From assembly GCA_028284445.1 (NCBI GenBank), contig JANQRS010000020.1, positions 1-64,000 on the forward strand: DNA of 64,000 bases, written 5' to 3'. Below, piece by piece: positions 27,530 to 36,305 of the stretch. This stretch comes from Calditrichia bacterium. GTDB taxonomy: Bacteria; Calditrichota; Calditrichia; RBG-13-44-9; J075. The notes beneath the pieces are model-generated. The model was not told the DNA's origin and did not search any database. It saw only the letters and a list, made by a program, of their open reading frames with translations. The first letter of the stretch is position 1. Every line of letters begins with the position of its first letter. The position numbers were made by a program, and so were the translations under genes.

Positions 27530-27612
27530 GCGACTGAAACGAGCTGACGGCGCGAAGCGCCTGACGACCAGGGACGGCCTGACGTGAGCGCCAGCGAACA
27601 AAACGAGCATAG
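27530..27612. repeat. Modular hairpin array, centre and CTGAC half
   Basis: It begins with TTTTACGCGACTGAAACGAG, the T/A-rich centre of the longer arrays, then GGCGCGAAGCGCCTGACG and GGCCTGACGTGAGCGCCAGCG. Confidence 0.75.
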
Positions 27613-27770
27613 CCAGTTGTCCACTTCCGCACACCTGTCGTATCCGAATGGACAGTTCCATTCTTGCCGAATATCAGCAGCTTGTCCTAAATCCATAAAA
27701 AACAGTGTGTCAGCTTTTTGGTATGATACTTGATCCTTTGCAGAGTGATGGTATTAACCTCGAGGCCTAT

Positions 27771-30197
27771 ATGCTGCAGAACTATTTGAAAATTGCTTTC
27801 CGCAATATGGTGAAGCATCGTTACTACACGTTGTTGAATATCTTCGGATTATCGATCGGCATTGCCGGTTGTCTCTTGATCACCACCTATATCTTTCATG
27901 AATTAAGTTATGATGATTTACATCAAGACGCCGATCAAATCTATCGCGTTAACCTTGATGCTGTTTGGAATGGAGAAATTGCCCGGGGAGGCGGGACACC
28001 GCCGCCTTTGGCAGGGTTTATGGTGGAGGAACTGCCGGAAGTTCGCGGCGCAACCCGCATTTATCCCGCTGGTGAAACGCTTACCTTCCTCGAGGATCGC
28101 TCTTTTACCGAGAGCCGTATCATTGCTGTCGACTCCAACTTTTTCGACATTTTCAGTTTTCCGATTCTGGCCGGCGATCCTGCCACAGCCCTGGCCTCTC
28201 CCCAGTCTGTACTGCTAACCCGTGCAATGGCAAACAAATACTTTGGCCGTGTTGATGCGCTCGGTGAGTCGATTCGAATCGGTGAAGACAAGCGCCAATT
28301 TCAAGTTACCGCGATCCTTGAGGATGTGCCGGCCAACAGCCATATACAATTTGATATGCTTATGCCGATTGAGGCGTTTTCCGTGGTTAAGCGCTTCGAT
28401 TGGAGCTGGATTTGGTTGCAGGTTGTTACTTATGCCATGCTGGAGCCCACAGCAGATCCGGCAACGGTTGATGCTGGTATTCGAGAGATCGTGGGTAACC
28501 ATGGCCGAAAGGTCATTGAGCGATTCTCCGGTCTTTCATATGAAGCGTTTGAGGCCGGTGGCGGATCATGGACTTTTGTGCTGCAACCGCTGTTGGATAT
28601 TTATTTGCAATCAGATTTCTATGGCAACCGCCTCGGCAATATCGGTAGCCAGAGAACGATCAATATGCTTGCCGTTGTTGCCTTCCTGATGATTCTGATG
28701 GCCTGCGTGAATTTTGTCAATCTGTCTACAGCCCGTGCAGCAAATCGCGCCCGCGAGGTTGGCGTGCGCAAAGCGCTTGGTTCTTTCCGCTTTCATTTAA
28801 TGTTTCAGTTCCTGGCCGAAGCGGTTCTCTTTGCCGGTATCGCAACACTCATTGCCTTGATGCTGGTTGAGCTCTCAATGCCGTACTTTGGTCAGCTGGC
28901 CGGGACCACCCTTCAAGCAAGCTTCTTGCAAAGTTGGATGGTTTTGATAATGCCACTATTTGCCATATTAATCGGTGTGATTGCCGGTGCTTATCCCGCA
29001 TTTTATCTCACCAATCTGGAACCGGTTCGGGCACTGAAAAATGAGAAGTCCGCAGGAGGCTCCTCGAACTTGAGGCGCTTCCTGGTTGTTTGCCAGTTCA
29101 CCATTGCAATCGCCTTGATCGCCAGTACCCTGGTTGTTTATCAACAAATTGATTTTTTCCAGAACAAGCACCTCGGTTTTGATAAAGAACATGTCATCGT
29201 TGTGAGCAATACCGAACGGCTGGGTAGCACTGAGGCATCTTTTAAGGACATGGTAAACGCTTTCTCTGGTGTGGAGGATGCCTCTTTTGCCTCGAGCATG
29301 CCATCTGCTGGATCTTTTACTGATTTTTATCGCGCAGAAGGCCTGGACTTGGATAATTTCCTGTTGACCAGTATTAAAGGCGATTATGAATACTTGCAGA
29401 CAATGAATATTGAGTTGCTGTCCGGAAGGGATTTTTCGCGGGATGTCCCTGGCGACATAGACGGCGTCCTTCTGAACGAAACGGCGGTCCGCTTTCTTGG
29501 CTGGGATGATCCGGTTGGGGAGTATCTGATATATCCCGGTAATGGAAATCAGCGGATCCAAATACTTGGGGTAGTGAAAGATTTTAATTTCCATTCCCTG
29601 CATTCGGAACTTCAGCCATTCGCAATATTTCTGTTTGAGTCCAAGACCTATATGACCGGGAAGAACTATATGATGGTTCGCCTGCGCCCGGAAAGTACCG
29701 AAGAGTCATTGGCGTTTATCGAAGCGCAATGGAAGCAACTGTCTCCGGATCTGCCATTTGAATTTAGCTTCCTGGATGATCGTATTGATGCGCAATTTCG
29801 TGGAGAGCAGCGTTTTGGCCGGGTTTTTCTGGTTTTTGCCAGTCTCTCTATTCTTATTGCCTGTTTGGGATTGCTGGGCCTTGCAGCTTTTAGCGCACAG
29901 CGGCGGACCAAGGAAATTGGCATTCGCAAAGTCGTTGGCGCCAGCAATATCGATATTGTGGGATTGCTCGGAAGGGAATTTGTTGGTCTGGTGCTATTCA
30001 GCAACCTCATTGCCTGGCCGCTGGCATGGGTGGCCATGGATAACTGGCTTGCTTCCTATGCCTACCGCATAGATCTCGGTTGGTCGGTCTTTGTTGTCGC
30101 AGGCGCTATTGCGCTCGCCATTGCCTTGTTGACGGTCTCATGGCAGGCAATTCGCGCGGCACTTGCCAATCCGGTAGATGCTTTGAAATACGAGTAA
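27771..30197 (+). CDS. MacB/FtsX-family ABC transporter permease, duplicated 8-TM type
   Basis: The protein is 808 residues from ATG 27771 (GAGG 5 nt upstream). The N-terminus LQNYLKIAFRNMVKHRYYTLLNIFGLSIGI is the hallmark of these permeases. The layout is TM1 (about 20-45), a MacB-like periplasmic core (about 50-280), three TM segments (about 290-425, with the EVGVRKALGS coupling motif), TM5, a second periplasmic core (about 470-675), and three more TM segments with KEIGIRKVVGAS. It ends in ANPVDALKYE, also typical. Such proteins work with a LolD-like ATPase to move lipoproteins or peptides or to transmit force. No ATPase gene adjoins it. Confidence 0.9.
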   Translation: MLQNYLKIAFRNMVKHRYYTLLNIFGLSIGIAGCLLITTYIFHELSYDDLHQDADQIYRVNLDAVWNGEIARGGGTPPPLAGFMVEELPEVRGATRIYPAGETLTFLEDRSFTESRIIAVDSNFFDIFSFPILAGDPATALASPQSVLLTRAMANKYFGRVDALGESIRIGEDKRQFQVTAILEDVPANSHIQFDMLMPIEAFSVVKRFDWSWIWLQVVTYAMLEPTADPATVDAGIREIVGNHGRKVIERFSGLSYEAFEAGGGSWTFVLQPLLDIYLQSDFYGNRLGNIGSQRTINMLAVVAFLMILMACVNFVNLSTARAANRAREVGVRKALGSFRFHLMFQFLAEAVLFAGIATLIALMLVELSMPYFGQLAGTTLQASFLQSWMVLIMPLFAILIGVIAGAYPAFYLTNLEPVRALKNEKSAGGSSNLRRFLVVCQFTIAIALIASTLVVYQQIDFFQNKHLGFDKEHVIVVSNTERLGSTEASFKDMVNAFSGVEDASFASSMPSAGSFTDFYRAEGLDLDNFLLTSIKGDYEYLQTMNIELLSGRDFSRDVPGDIDGVLLNETAVRFLGWDDPVGEYLIYPGNGNQRIQILGVVKDFNFHSLHSELQPFAIFLFESKTYMTGKNYMMVRLRPESTEESLAFIEAQWKQLSPDLPFEFSFLDDRIDAQFRGEQRFGRVFLVFASLSILIACLGLLGLAAFSAQRRTKEIGIRKVVGASNIDIVGLLGREFVGLVLFSNLIAWPLAWVAMDNWLASYAYRIDLGWSVFVVAGAIALAIALLTVSWQAIRAALANPVDALKYE

Positions 30198-30395
30198 GGC
30201 TCGTTTCACTCGAGTCAGGCTCACTGCTTTCGCGTCAGGCTCACTGCTTTCGCGTCAGGCTCGCAGGCTCGCCGTTAACTCGCTGCGCTCGTGTCAGGCC
30301 ATCCTGGCCGTAGGAGTTTTTTACGCGAACGTAGTGAGCTGACGGCACGCAGTGCCTGACGGGCCTTCGGCCCTGACGCCAGTGAAACGAGCTTT
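30198..30395. repeat. Modular hairpin array, full two-sided form
   Basis: The left half contains GGCTCACTGCTTTCGCGTCAG repeated twice in direct tandem, then CTCGCTGCGCTCGTGTCAG and GGCCATCCTGGCCGT. A TTTTTTACGCGAACGTAGTGAG centre follows. The right half has GGCACGCAGTGCCTGAC and GGGCCTTCGGCCCTGAC. It starts at the stop codon of the permease gene. Confidence 0.85.
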
Positions 30396-30474
30396 CCGCT
30401 GGTAATATTCCATTCTTAACCTTACCTTACCCAATATTATCAATCCAACTTTATGTCGACGGGGACGGCCAATC

Positions 30475-32226
30475 ATGGCAAGTTATATAAAGATGCTATT
30501 CGATTTTAGTAAGTCGGTGTTTGCCAATGCAGATATCGATCAGCTGCTGCCGGTCATCCAGGACCTGGTTTTGCAGGAAACCGGGGCAGAACGCTGTCAA
30601 ATAGCCCTCTTCAGCAGCAACGGTCAGACAATTTTGGACCGCGTTCGGGTTCGGGATAATGTAAAAGACGATCCGGCAAACCGTAAAATCAGCAGCAAGG
30701 TGATTTCGGCGGTTGTTGAAAGCAACGAAGTTGTGGTCAGCCCTAACGCAATGATCGACCGGAGATTTCACGACGGTACAGCGAAAAAAGACATCATAAA
30801 TACCGTTATTGCGCAACAACTGCTCTCAATTGCCTGTGCGCCGCTGATCTACAAAGAGCAAACATTTGGCGTCATTTATATTGATAATCGCACCGAAGAA
30901 GGCATCTTTAATAAAGATACAGGCACTTTATTGAAAGGTCTGGCTGATTTGATGTCTGATGCCCTTGTGAAATCATTGGAACGTACCCTCAAGCGACGCA
31001 AAGAGGCCGAAACCTTGCAAGCGCAAATTCGCGAGCTGCGTGAAGAGGTGGATCGCCTAAAGGGCTACGATAAGATCGTCGGCAACAGTCCGGCCATGAA
31101 AAAAGTCTATGAGCAAATTGAAAGGAGCCGGGAGCATGATTTTAACGTGCTCATCACCGGGGAAACCGGCACTGGTAAAGAGCGATTCGCCAGGGCCTGT
31201 CACAACCTGAGTCCGCGCAGCGGCAAGCCATTGGTAACTGTCAACTGTGCGGCGCTGCCGGCAAACCTGATCGAAAGTGAGCTTTTCGGGCATATCAAGG
31301 GCGCCTTTACCGGGGCGATTTCAAATAAAACCGGACGCTTTGAATTGGCCGATGGCGGTGCTGTTTTCCTTGATGAAATTGGTGATCTACCGCTGGAATC
31401 GCAGGCAAAGCTCCTGCGTGTGCTTCAGGAAGGCGAAATCCAGCGCATTGGTGAGAGCAAGATCATCAAGGTCGACGTACGTTTTATTTCAGCTACCAAC
31501 CGCGATCTACGCAAAGCGGTTGCCGATGGCGAATTCCGCGAAGATCTCTACTATCGCTTAACGGAGGGAATCACTCTCACTCTGCCGCCGCTGCGGGAAC
31601 GTGGCGACGATGTGATTCTGATTGCCAATCACATCCTTGAAGAGCTGAACAACGATTACCAGAAGAACGTTTCCGGAATGACCGATGAGGCCTGCGCGCT
31701 TTTGCTGAAATACGACTATCCCGGGAATGTCCGGGACCTGCGACGAATCATCAAAAATGCCTACATCTACACCGATACCGATCAAATTGACGTACATGAT
31801 CTGCAGCCGGCAATGGAAGCCGATTACATCGCGGATGAACTTGAAGCTCACGATGGCTATGACTATATCAGTGATGCGGTGGCTCGGCAGATTTATCAGG
31901 CGCATCTGCCCGAAGAATATCAAAGTGAGGCGTTTATTGAGGCCTATGTGGCAGATATGGATGAATTTGACAGCCCGGGCCAAGTGGACCCGATACGCCA
32001 GTTTCATGACCGGGTGACCCTATCGATCCGCGATGCGGCGGATATTCCGCTGAAAGTTGCCCTGAAAGCGGTGAGCATGGCTTTCGAGCGCAATTACATC
32101 ATCCAGAAGCTAATGGATGCCTCCGGTAAAATCGTCACTGCGCATAAAGAAGCCGGTATTGACAAGAAAACCATGATCGAAAAGATCAAGAGCCACGGTC
32201 TCAAGCGCGAATGGTATGTGGATTAA
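30475..32226 (+). CDS. Sigma-54-dependent transcriptional activator with GAF sensor domain
   Basis: The protein is 583 residues. A GAF-like sensor domain (about 1-170), which often binds small ligands, is followed by a short coiled coil (about 172-200). The AAA+ domain has Walker A GETGTGKE (229-236), the sigma-54 contact loop GAFTGA (276-281), Walker B AVFLDEIGD (about 296-304) and the R finger region. A C-terminal Fis-like helix-turn-helix (about 540-580: AFERNYIIQKLMDASGKIV ... MIEKIKSHGL) binds DNA. An acidic insert (about 440-520) between AAA+ and HTH is longer than usual. It is encoded just before two Flp pilin genes that each have a sigma-54-like promoter, making it their likely activator (inference). 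Confidence 0.92.
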   Translation: MASYIKMLFDFSKSVFANADIDQLLPVIQDLVLQETGAERCQIALFSSNGQTILDRVRVRDNVKDDPANRKISSKVISAVVESNEVVVSPNAMIDRRFHDGTAKKDIINTVIAQQLLSIACAPLIYKEQTFGVIYIDNRTEEGIFNKDTGTLLKGLADLMSDALVKSLERTLKRRKEAETLQAQIRELREEVDRLKGYDKIVGNSPAMKKVYEQIERSREHDFNVLITGETGTGKERFARACHNLSPRSGKPLVTVNCAALPANLIESELFGHIKGAFTGAISNKTGRFELADGGAVFLDEIGDLPLESQAKLLRVLQEGEIQRIGESKIIKVDVRFISATNRDLRKAVADGEFREDLYYRLTEGITLTLPPLRERGDDVILIANHILEELNNDYQKNVSGMTDEACALLLKYDYPGNVRDLRRIIKNAYIYTDTDQIDVHDLQPAMEADYIADELEAHDGYDYISDAVARQIYQAHLPEEYQSEAFIEAYVADMDEFDSPGQVDPIRQFHDRVTLSIRDAADIPLKVALKAVSMAFERNYIIQKLMDASGKIVTAHKEAGIDKKTMIEKIKSHGLKREWYVD

Positions 32227-32310
32227 AAAGGTGGTTTACATTCCACCATTGTGGTGGCATGGCCCCCAAGCTGGGAGTCTTGTCGTAAAATAGAACAAAT
32301 TGCAATATAG

Positions 32311-32515
32311 CAAATCCCAAAATCCAACGAGAAAAATTCCAAAATCCAACAAGAAAAATTCCAAAAAAGAACTCGCAGCTGGCGAGTGTTAATGCCCGCA
32401 TTGCTGAGCTACGGCCTTTGGTGAGCGGCCGAGAGGTCCTTCATATGCCAATTTTTCGATACATTCTTATTGGTGATTATGGCTTTGGAATTTTTTCTTT
32501 TGGAATTTGAAGTTT
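32311..32515. repeat. 22-bp A-rich direct repeats with opposed distal arm
   Basis: Units CCAAAATCCAACGAGAAAAATT and a one-base variant occupy 32317-32360. A sequence that reads similarly on the other strand (TTGGAATTTTTTCTTTTGG) lies at about 32487-32510. The region between (32370-32480) carries no gene. Confidence 0.7.
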
Positions 32516-32529
32516 ACTCAGTTGAAATT

Positions 32530-32545
32530 TGGCATAAACTTTGTC
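32530..32545 (+). promoter_or_regulatory. Sigma-54-like promoter of Flp pilin gene 1
   Basis: TGGCAT-AAACT-TTGTC matches the TGGCAC-N5-TTGCA consensus, with the -24 GG and -12 G at the correct 12-bp distance and T instead of C after it. It is 42 bp before the pilin start. Confidence 0.65.
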
Positions 32546-32587
32546 CCTCTTCAATAGTCCTAATCAACTATCGAGGAGGAATTATCA

Positions 32588-32779
32588 ATGCTTCTTACCC
32601 AACTATATCCACTATTATCCCGATTGTTGCATGATGAAGATGGTGCAACGACCGCCGAATATGCGCTGACCGCCGTGTTTATCGGCATGGCTGCCCTGGT
32701 CATTTTTGTTTTGTTTCCGGATGCGATTCGTGCCTATTTGGATCGTATCTATTTTGTAGTCACGCTGCCGGTGCCTTGA
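32588..32779 (+). CDS. flp: Flp-family type IVb pilin 1
   Basis: The protein is 63 residues. It has a short leader with the prepilin site G19/A20, mature start ATTAEY with the conserved Glu at +5 (E24), then a single hydrophobic helix (ALTAVFIGMAALVIFVLF). The rest is only about 20 residues, as expected for Flp pilins of Tad systems. CGAGGAGG precedes the ATG. The C-terminus (FVVTLPVP) is hydrophobic, unlike pilin 2, so the two may play major and minor roles. It is separated from pilin 2 by a 567-bp repeat-containing spacer and has its own sigma-54-like promoter. Confidence 0.9.
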   Translation: MLLTQLYPLLSRLLHDEDGATTAEYALTAVFIGMAALVIFVLFPDAIRAYLDRIYFVVTLPVP

Positions 32780-32810
32780 TGGGCAACAGCAAATTACCGG
32801 CAAAAATATA

Positions 32811-32977
32811 TCACCCCTCCGGGGTTCTCGGCGTTCATGATGAACGCCGTTTCTATGTACATGCCACCGCTACGCGGTTACCATTCGACACACAATTGAC
32901 TTCAATAACCCCGTTAGGGGTAACATATAAATAAAGGAATAGATCTCTACAAATCATGAACCGTGTAGCGGTGGCAT
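32811..32977. repeat. MITE-like palindromic element with 19-bp inverted ends
   Basis: ATGCCACCGCTACGCGGTT (32861-32879) and AACCGTGTAGCGGTGGCAT (32959-32977) are inverted repeats with one mismatch. Inside is the hairpin ACCCC-GTTA-GGGGT. On the left flank lie ACCCC/GGGGT and a perfect 9-bp-armed hairpin GGCGTTCATGATGAACGCC (32830-32848). There is no coding capacity. The region 32978-33220 shows no gene. Confidence 0.8.
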
Positions 32978-33223
32978 TTAGTCCTTGTGTTCACGATTTT
33001 TACCCATTCATGTTTATTCGCGAAGATTCGCGTTGATTCTTTTCCGTTCTGGAACATCTATCAGGGATTCAGGGTGGGTAAATCTCCCCATCCTCTCCCC
33101 AAAATGGTGGCGCCACTACCACCACAGTGACATTCTTCCCACCGTCAGGGTGACTTTCATCACATTTCGAACTGTTTTTTCAAGTGTCTGAAAAATAATA
33201 GCTTGAGTAGGTTTTCGGTGAAT

Positions 33224-33239
33224 TGGCACAGCACTTGTT
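33224..33239 (+). promoter_or_regulatory. Sigma-54-like promoter of Flp pilin gene 2
   Basis: TGGCAC-AGCAC-TTGTT matches the sigma-54 consensus at the -24 element fully and at -12 apart from one base. Spacing is exact. It is 107 bp before the pilin start, leaving a long 5' leader. Confidence 0.75.
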
Positions 33240-33346
33240 GTAACGCAGGTCACACTCATGGACGAGGCGCATGACGGCTGAGGTTCTCGCCACATGCTCA
33301 GACAAGCAGTTGCAAACATATCAATCTACCAACTGGAGGAAGTATC

Positions 33347-33529
33347 ATGTTAAAGCAATTCTGGAATGACGAGTCTGGTGCAACGGCTGCAGAATATCTG
33401 ATTCTGTTGGCTTTAATCATTTTCGCTATGGTTCTGGCAGTTCAAACGTTTGGTACCGATTTGCAAGAGATGTTCGAAGCAATGTCCGAATCTCTTGACG
33501 GCTCCACCGATTTGATCGAATCACCCTGA
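33347..33529 (+). CDS. flp: Flp-family type IVb pilin 2
   Basis: The protein is 60 residues. Its leader is 11 residues with cleavage at G11/A12 and a mature start ATAAEYLILL with Glu at +5 (E16). A long hydrophobic helix follows, then an acidic C-terminus (MFEAMSESLDGSTDLIESP). This is the canonical Flp form and probably the major pilin. GGAGG lies 8 nt upstream of the ATG. It is followed by a strong hairpin before the prepilin peptidase gene, which may help set high pilin levels relative to the assembly genes. Confidence 0.92.
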   Translation: MLKQFWNDESGATAAEYLILLALIIFAMVLAVQTFGTDLQEMFEAMSESLDGSTDLIESP

Positions 33530-33577
33530 TCGGCTTGACCCTCGCTTTAAGCCGTTCAGATCTTCCTGACGCAGGGA

Positions 33578-33603
33578 CCGGGAGCAGCGCAGGCTGCTTC
33601 CGG
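33578..33603. other. Hairpin between pilin and assembly genes
   Basis: An 11-bp stem, CCGGGAGCAGC/GCTGCTTCCGG (one G-T pair), with loop GCAG. There is no T run, so it is more likely a 3' stabiliser or partial terminator that separates pilin from tad expression. Confidence 0.65.
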
Positions 33604-33635
33604 AATCCTAAGCCAACACAGAAAAGGACAAAGGC

Positions 33636-34208
33636 ATGACAAACGCAGCATTATATTTACCCTACATCGTTTTAGCCATCTTGCTGATCAGTGCAACAGT
33701 CACAGATTGGAAGCATCGCAAGATCTATAACAAAACAACGGTGCCGGCTTTCATCATTGGCCTTTTGCTGGCCATTGTCAGCGGCGTACCGGGCCTTGTG
33801 ACCAGCGTTTTGACAGCTTCTGCAATTGCCTTCGGCGTATTCTTCGTTCTTTTCTTTTTTGGTTTGATGGGCGGCGGTGATGTGAAGCTGATGACGGCCG
33901 TGGCTGTGCTGACTGGCTATCCACTCATCCTTGACATCATGCTTTGGGGCATTCTGGCCGGTGGGCTTTATTCGATCTTGTATGTCGCTATCAGCGGCCA
34001 ATTGGGCAGCTACATGCGACGGGTTGCGGGAATGCTTTACAGTCTGTTTATCTGGAAGACACTAAATACCGATCAGAATGCGTCCACATCTGATCTTGCT
34101 AAGATTCCTTACGGCGTTTGCATTTCGGCGGGCACTTTTATCGCCATCATGCTGCACCACAGTCCTTATCCGCCATTGGTGAATGTTTTGTTCGGCAATG
34201 CCGGTTAA
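33636..34208 (+). CDS. cpaA: Prepilin peptidase (CpaA/TadV family)
   Basis: The protein is 190 residues. It is an A24-type aspartic membrane peptidase with about five or six TM segments. The two catalytic aspartates are visible: D24 in SATVTDWKHRKIYN and D82 in GGGDVKLM (the GxGD motif). It removes the leader from the Flp pilins and TadE/TadG-like pseudopilins encoded around it. The N-terminal methylase domain of larger PilD enzymes is missing, as usual for CpaA/TadV. It is first gene of the assembly run. Confidence 0.93.
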   Translation: MTNAALYLPYIVLAILLISATVTDWKHRKIYNKTTVPAFIIGLLLAIVSGVPGLVTSVLTASAIAFGVFFVLFFFGLMGGGDVKLMTAVAVLTGYPLILDIMLWGILAGGLYSILYVAISGQLGSYMRRVAGMLYSLFIWKTLNTDQNASTSDLAKIPYGVCISAGTFIAIMLHHSPYPPLVNVLFGNAG

Positions 34209-34278
34209 TGCAGGCGTGCACATCTGGCAGCAGTTGATGTTGTGCCCAAGAATGATGACTAAATGAAAAGAGCAGAAT

Positions 34279-35097
34279 ATGTCAAAGAGTGAGAGAGTTG
34301 TTACGCAAATCAGGCAGGAACGGAAAATTCTCTGGATCGCCATCATTTCCGGTTTACTGGCCGCCATCCTGTTGACGGTGTATTCGCGGAAAGAAAAACC
34401 TGACATGGTTTCGGTGCTGGTTGCCAGCAAAATGATCCCCGCCGGCGGCATCATTTCCAAATCAACTGTGACAGCGCAATTGCGTCCACGGGCCTACGCC
34501 GGCGATGCCCGCAATCGTGTCACACCCGGTCAATTGTTTAATGAATTTGGCGAATTGATATCCAATGTTGCCGTCCCGCCGGGCTCGGAAATTTACTGGA
34601 CCTTTGTGAAGACTTCGGAGACAAAAACGGCATTGTCGAGCGATTTGGGGCAGGATATGCGCCTGGTTACCCTCCCTGTCGACGAAATCAAGAGCATCGC
34701 CGGTCATATTCAACCGAACGATTTTGTTGACGTGCTCTGGACCGGCAATGTGCCGGGAGCGGGTAGCAATCGCAGCGGCGAATTCATTACCAAAGTGTTG
34801 CTGGAAGGGGTTACTGTTGCTGCTGTAGGTCAAAGCAGTCAACCGACCACCGTTCGTGTTGGAAAAAGCCTCTACCCGACATCTGTTACCTTGAAGCTCA
34901 GCCAGGACGAAGCGGCTAAGCTGGTCTTTGCCGAGAGCGTTGGCAAGATTCGTCTGGTATTGCGCGAAAGTGTGGTACCGCAGAACCTGGTGGCGGAAGG
35001 GAAGAAGGAATTTGACTATGGCGATATCAAGGAGAAGAAAACCGTCTCCAATAAGCGCGGTCAGTGGATTGAGATCATTTATGGTAAGGAGAGATAG
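34279..35097 (+). CDS. cpaB: Flp pilus assembly protein CpaB/RcpC
   Basis: The protein is 272 residues. It has one N-terminal TM segment (about 18-35), then a SAF domain (about 42-110: VLVASKMIPAGGIISKSTV) and the RcpC/CpaB domain (DMRLVTLPVDEIKSIAGHIQPNDFVDVLWT). It lies in the periplasm and helps stabilise or gate the outer-membrane secretin encoded immediately downstream; the spacer between the two genes is 2 bp. A Lys-rich end (KKEFDYGDIKEKK) is unremarkable. Confidence 0.92.
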   Translation: MSKSERVVTQIRQERKILWIAIISGLLAAILLTVYSRKEKPDMVSVLVASKMIPAGGIISKSTVTAQLRPRAYAGDARNRVTPGQLFNEFGELISNVAVPPGSEIYWTFVKTSETKTALSSDLGQDMRLVTLPVDEIKSIAGHIQPNDFVDVLWTGNVPGAGSNRSGEFITKVLLEGVTVAAVGQSSQPTTVRVGKSLYPTSVTLKLSQDEAAKLVFAESVGKIRLVLRESVVPQNLVAEGKKEFDYGDIKEKKTVSNKRGQWIEIIYGKER

Positions 35098-35099
35098 AG

Positions 35100-36305
35100 A
35101 TGAGAGCAGGATGGAAGAGACTATTGGTTCTGTTGCTGACGACGGCGATGTTGACGATGCTGCCGGCACAGGACAGAAGCGTTATCGAAATTAACGAAGG
35201 CCGCTCGCGAACGGTAAATGTGCCGCCTCAATCGCGGGTCGTGATTGGTGATCCCGGCATTGCCACTGCATTGGCAACCCGGCGGGGCGGGCTGGTAAAT
35301 ATTACCGGGCATCGTGCCGGTCAAACGTCTTTAACGATTTACATGAGCAATGGCCAGTTCCAGGAGAAGGTGATTCGGGTGCGTAAAGACGCTGCCAGCA
35401 CCATTCGGGAAGTGGAAGAGATTTTCGCCGGCGTGGAAGGCGTTAGCTTTAGTGCCCGTCGTGATGAAGTGGTGGCCGAAGGCGCCGTTTATACGCAATC
35501 AGATTTGGAGCGCTATCAGCTGATTTTATCACGATACCCACACATCATAGATCTTGTCGAAGACAAAAGCGAAAAGCTGCTGGTCAACATCAGCGTGGAG
35601 TTCATCGAAGTAACGGTCAGCAAAGGAACCGACTTTAACAACGGTATCCCACTGCCGGAAGGCACCGGCAACTTTTTCGCTGCCAATGGCATCAAACCAC
35701 AATTTAGCTTTGAAGGGCAAATCGCCAATGTGCTGGACCGCGTTGCCTACTGGAAGTCCCAGGGACAGGCGAAAATTATTGCCAATCCAACCTTGACGGT
35801 TACGGACCGCGATACCGCTACCTTTCTCGCCGGAGGAGAAATCCCGGTGCCGGTGCCATCCGGACTGGGCGTGGTTGGCATCGAATATCGCGAGTTTGGT
35901 GTGAAGCTTGATATCCTGCCGCGCATGATGGAATCCGGCAAGATCATGATCGATCTTGATGCCGAAGTCAGCACGGTTGATTTTTCCAATCGCGAAAACA
36001 ACACAGGTGCGCCGACGCTCCTAAGCCGGAAGGTGTCCAGCCGCGGCATCGTTGACGAAGGCGGCACAGTTTCTCTGGCCGGCATTTATCAGAAATCCAT
36101 CATCAAGAATAAAAAGCGGGTGCCGGTGTTAGGCTGGATTCTGCCTTTCATTTTTTCCTCTGTCACCGAGACGGAAGAAGTAAAGGAATTGATTGTCCTG
36201 GTAACGCCGCGCACCCCGGTTGATTTTGACATTGAAAACTATCCGCTGTTAAAGAAAGAACTGTCAATCCTGAAGGGAGACCAGCATGGCGTTTCTGGAA
36301 ATTAG
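35100..36305 (+). CDS. cpaC: Flp pilus secretin CpaC/RcpA
   Basis: The protein is 401 residues. A signal peptide (ending LPAQ, about 21) leads to the pilus N domain (about 25-100: VIEINEGRSRTVNVP ... VVIGDPGIA), a BON-like segment (about 105-150), and the secretin domain (about 160-385). The latter contains the family-typical AKIIANPTLTVTDRDTATFLAGGEIPVP and VPVLGWILP...KELIVLVTPR. It forms the outer-membrane pore for the Flp pilus. AAGGAG precedes ATG 35100. It overlaps the next gene by 20 bp. Confidence 0.94.
   Translation: MRAGWKRLLVLLLTTAMLTMLPAQDRSVIEINEGRSRTVNVPPQSRVVIGDPGIATALATRRGGLVNITGHRAGQTSLTIYMSNGQFQEKVIRVRKDAASTIREVEEIFAGVEGVSFSARRDEVVAEGAVYTQSDLERYQLILSRYPHIIDLVEDKSEKLLVNISVEFIEVTVSKGTDFNNGIPLPEGTGNFFAANGIKPQFSFEGQIANVLDRVAYWKSQGQAKIIANPTLTVTDRDTATFLAGGEIPVPVPSGLGVVGIEYREFGVKLDILPRMMESGKIMIDLDAEVSTVDFSNRENNTGAPTLLSRKVSSRGIVDEGGTVSLAGIYQKSIIKNKKRVPVLGWILPFIFSSVTETEEVKELIVLVTPRTPVDFDIENYPLLKKELSILKGDQHGVSGN

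Noticed and set aside
32985..33191. Small gene between the pilins
   Set aside because: Sequence resembles non-coding repeat DNA, with no ribosome site and no pilin-like features.
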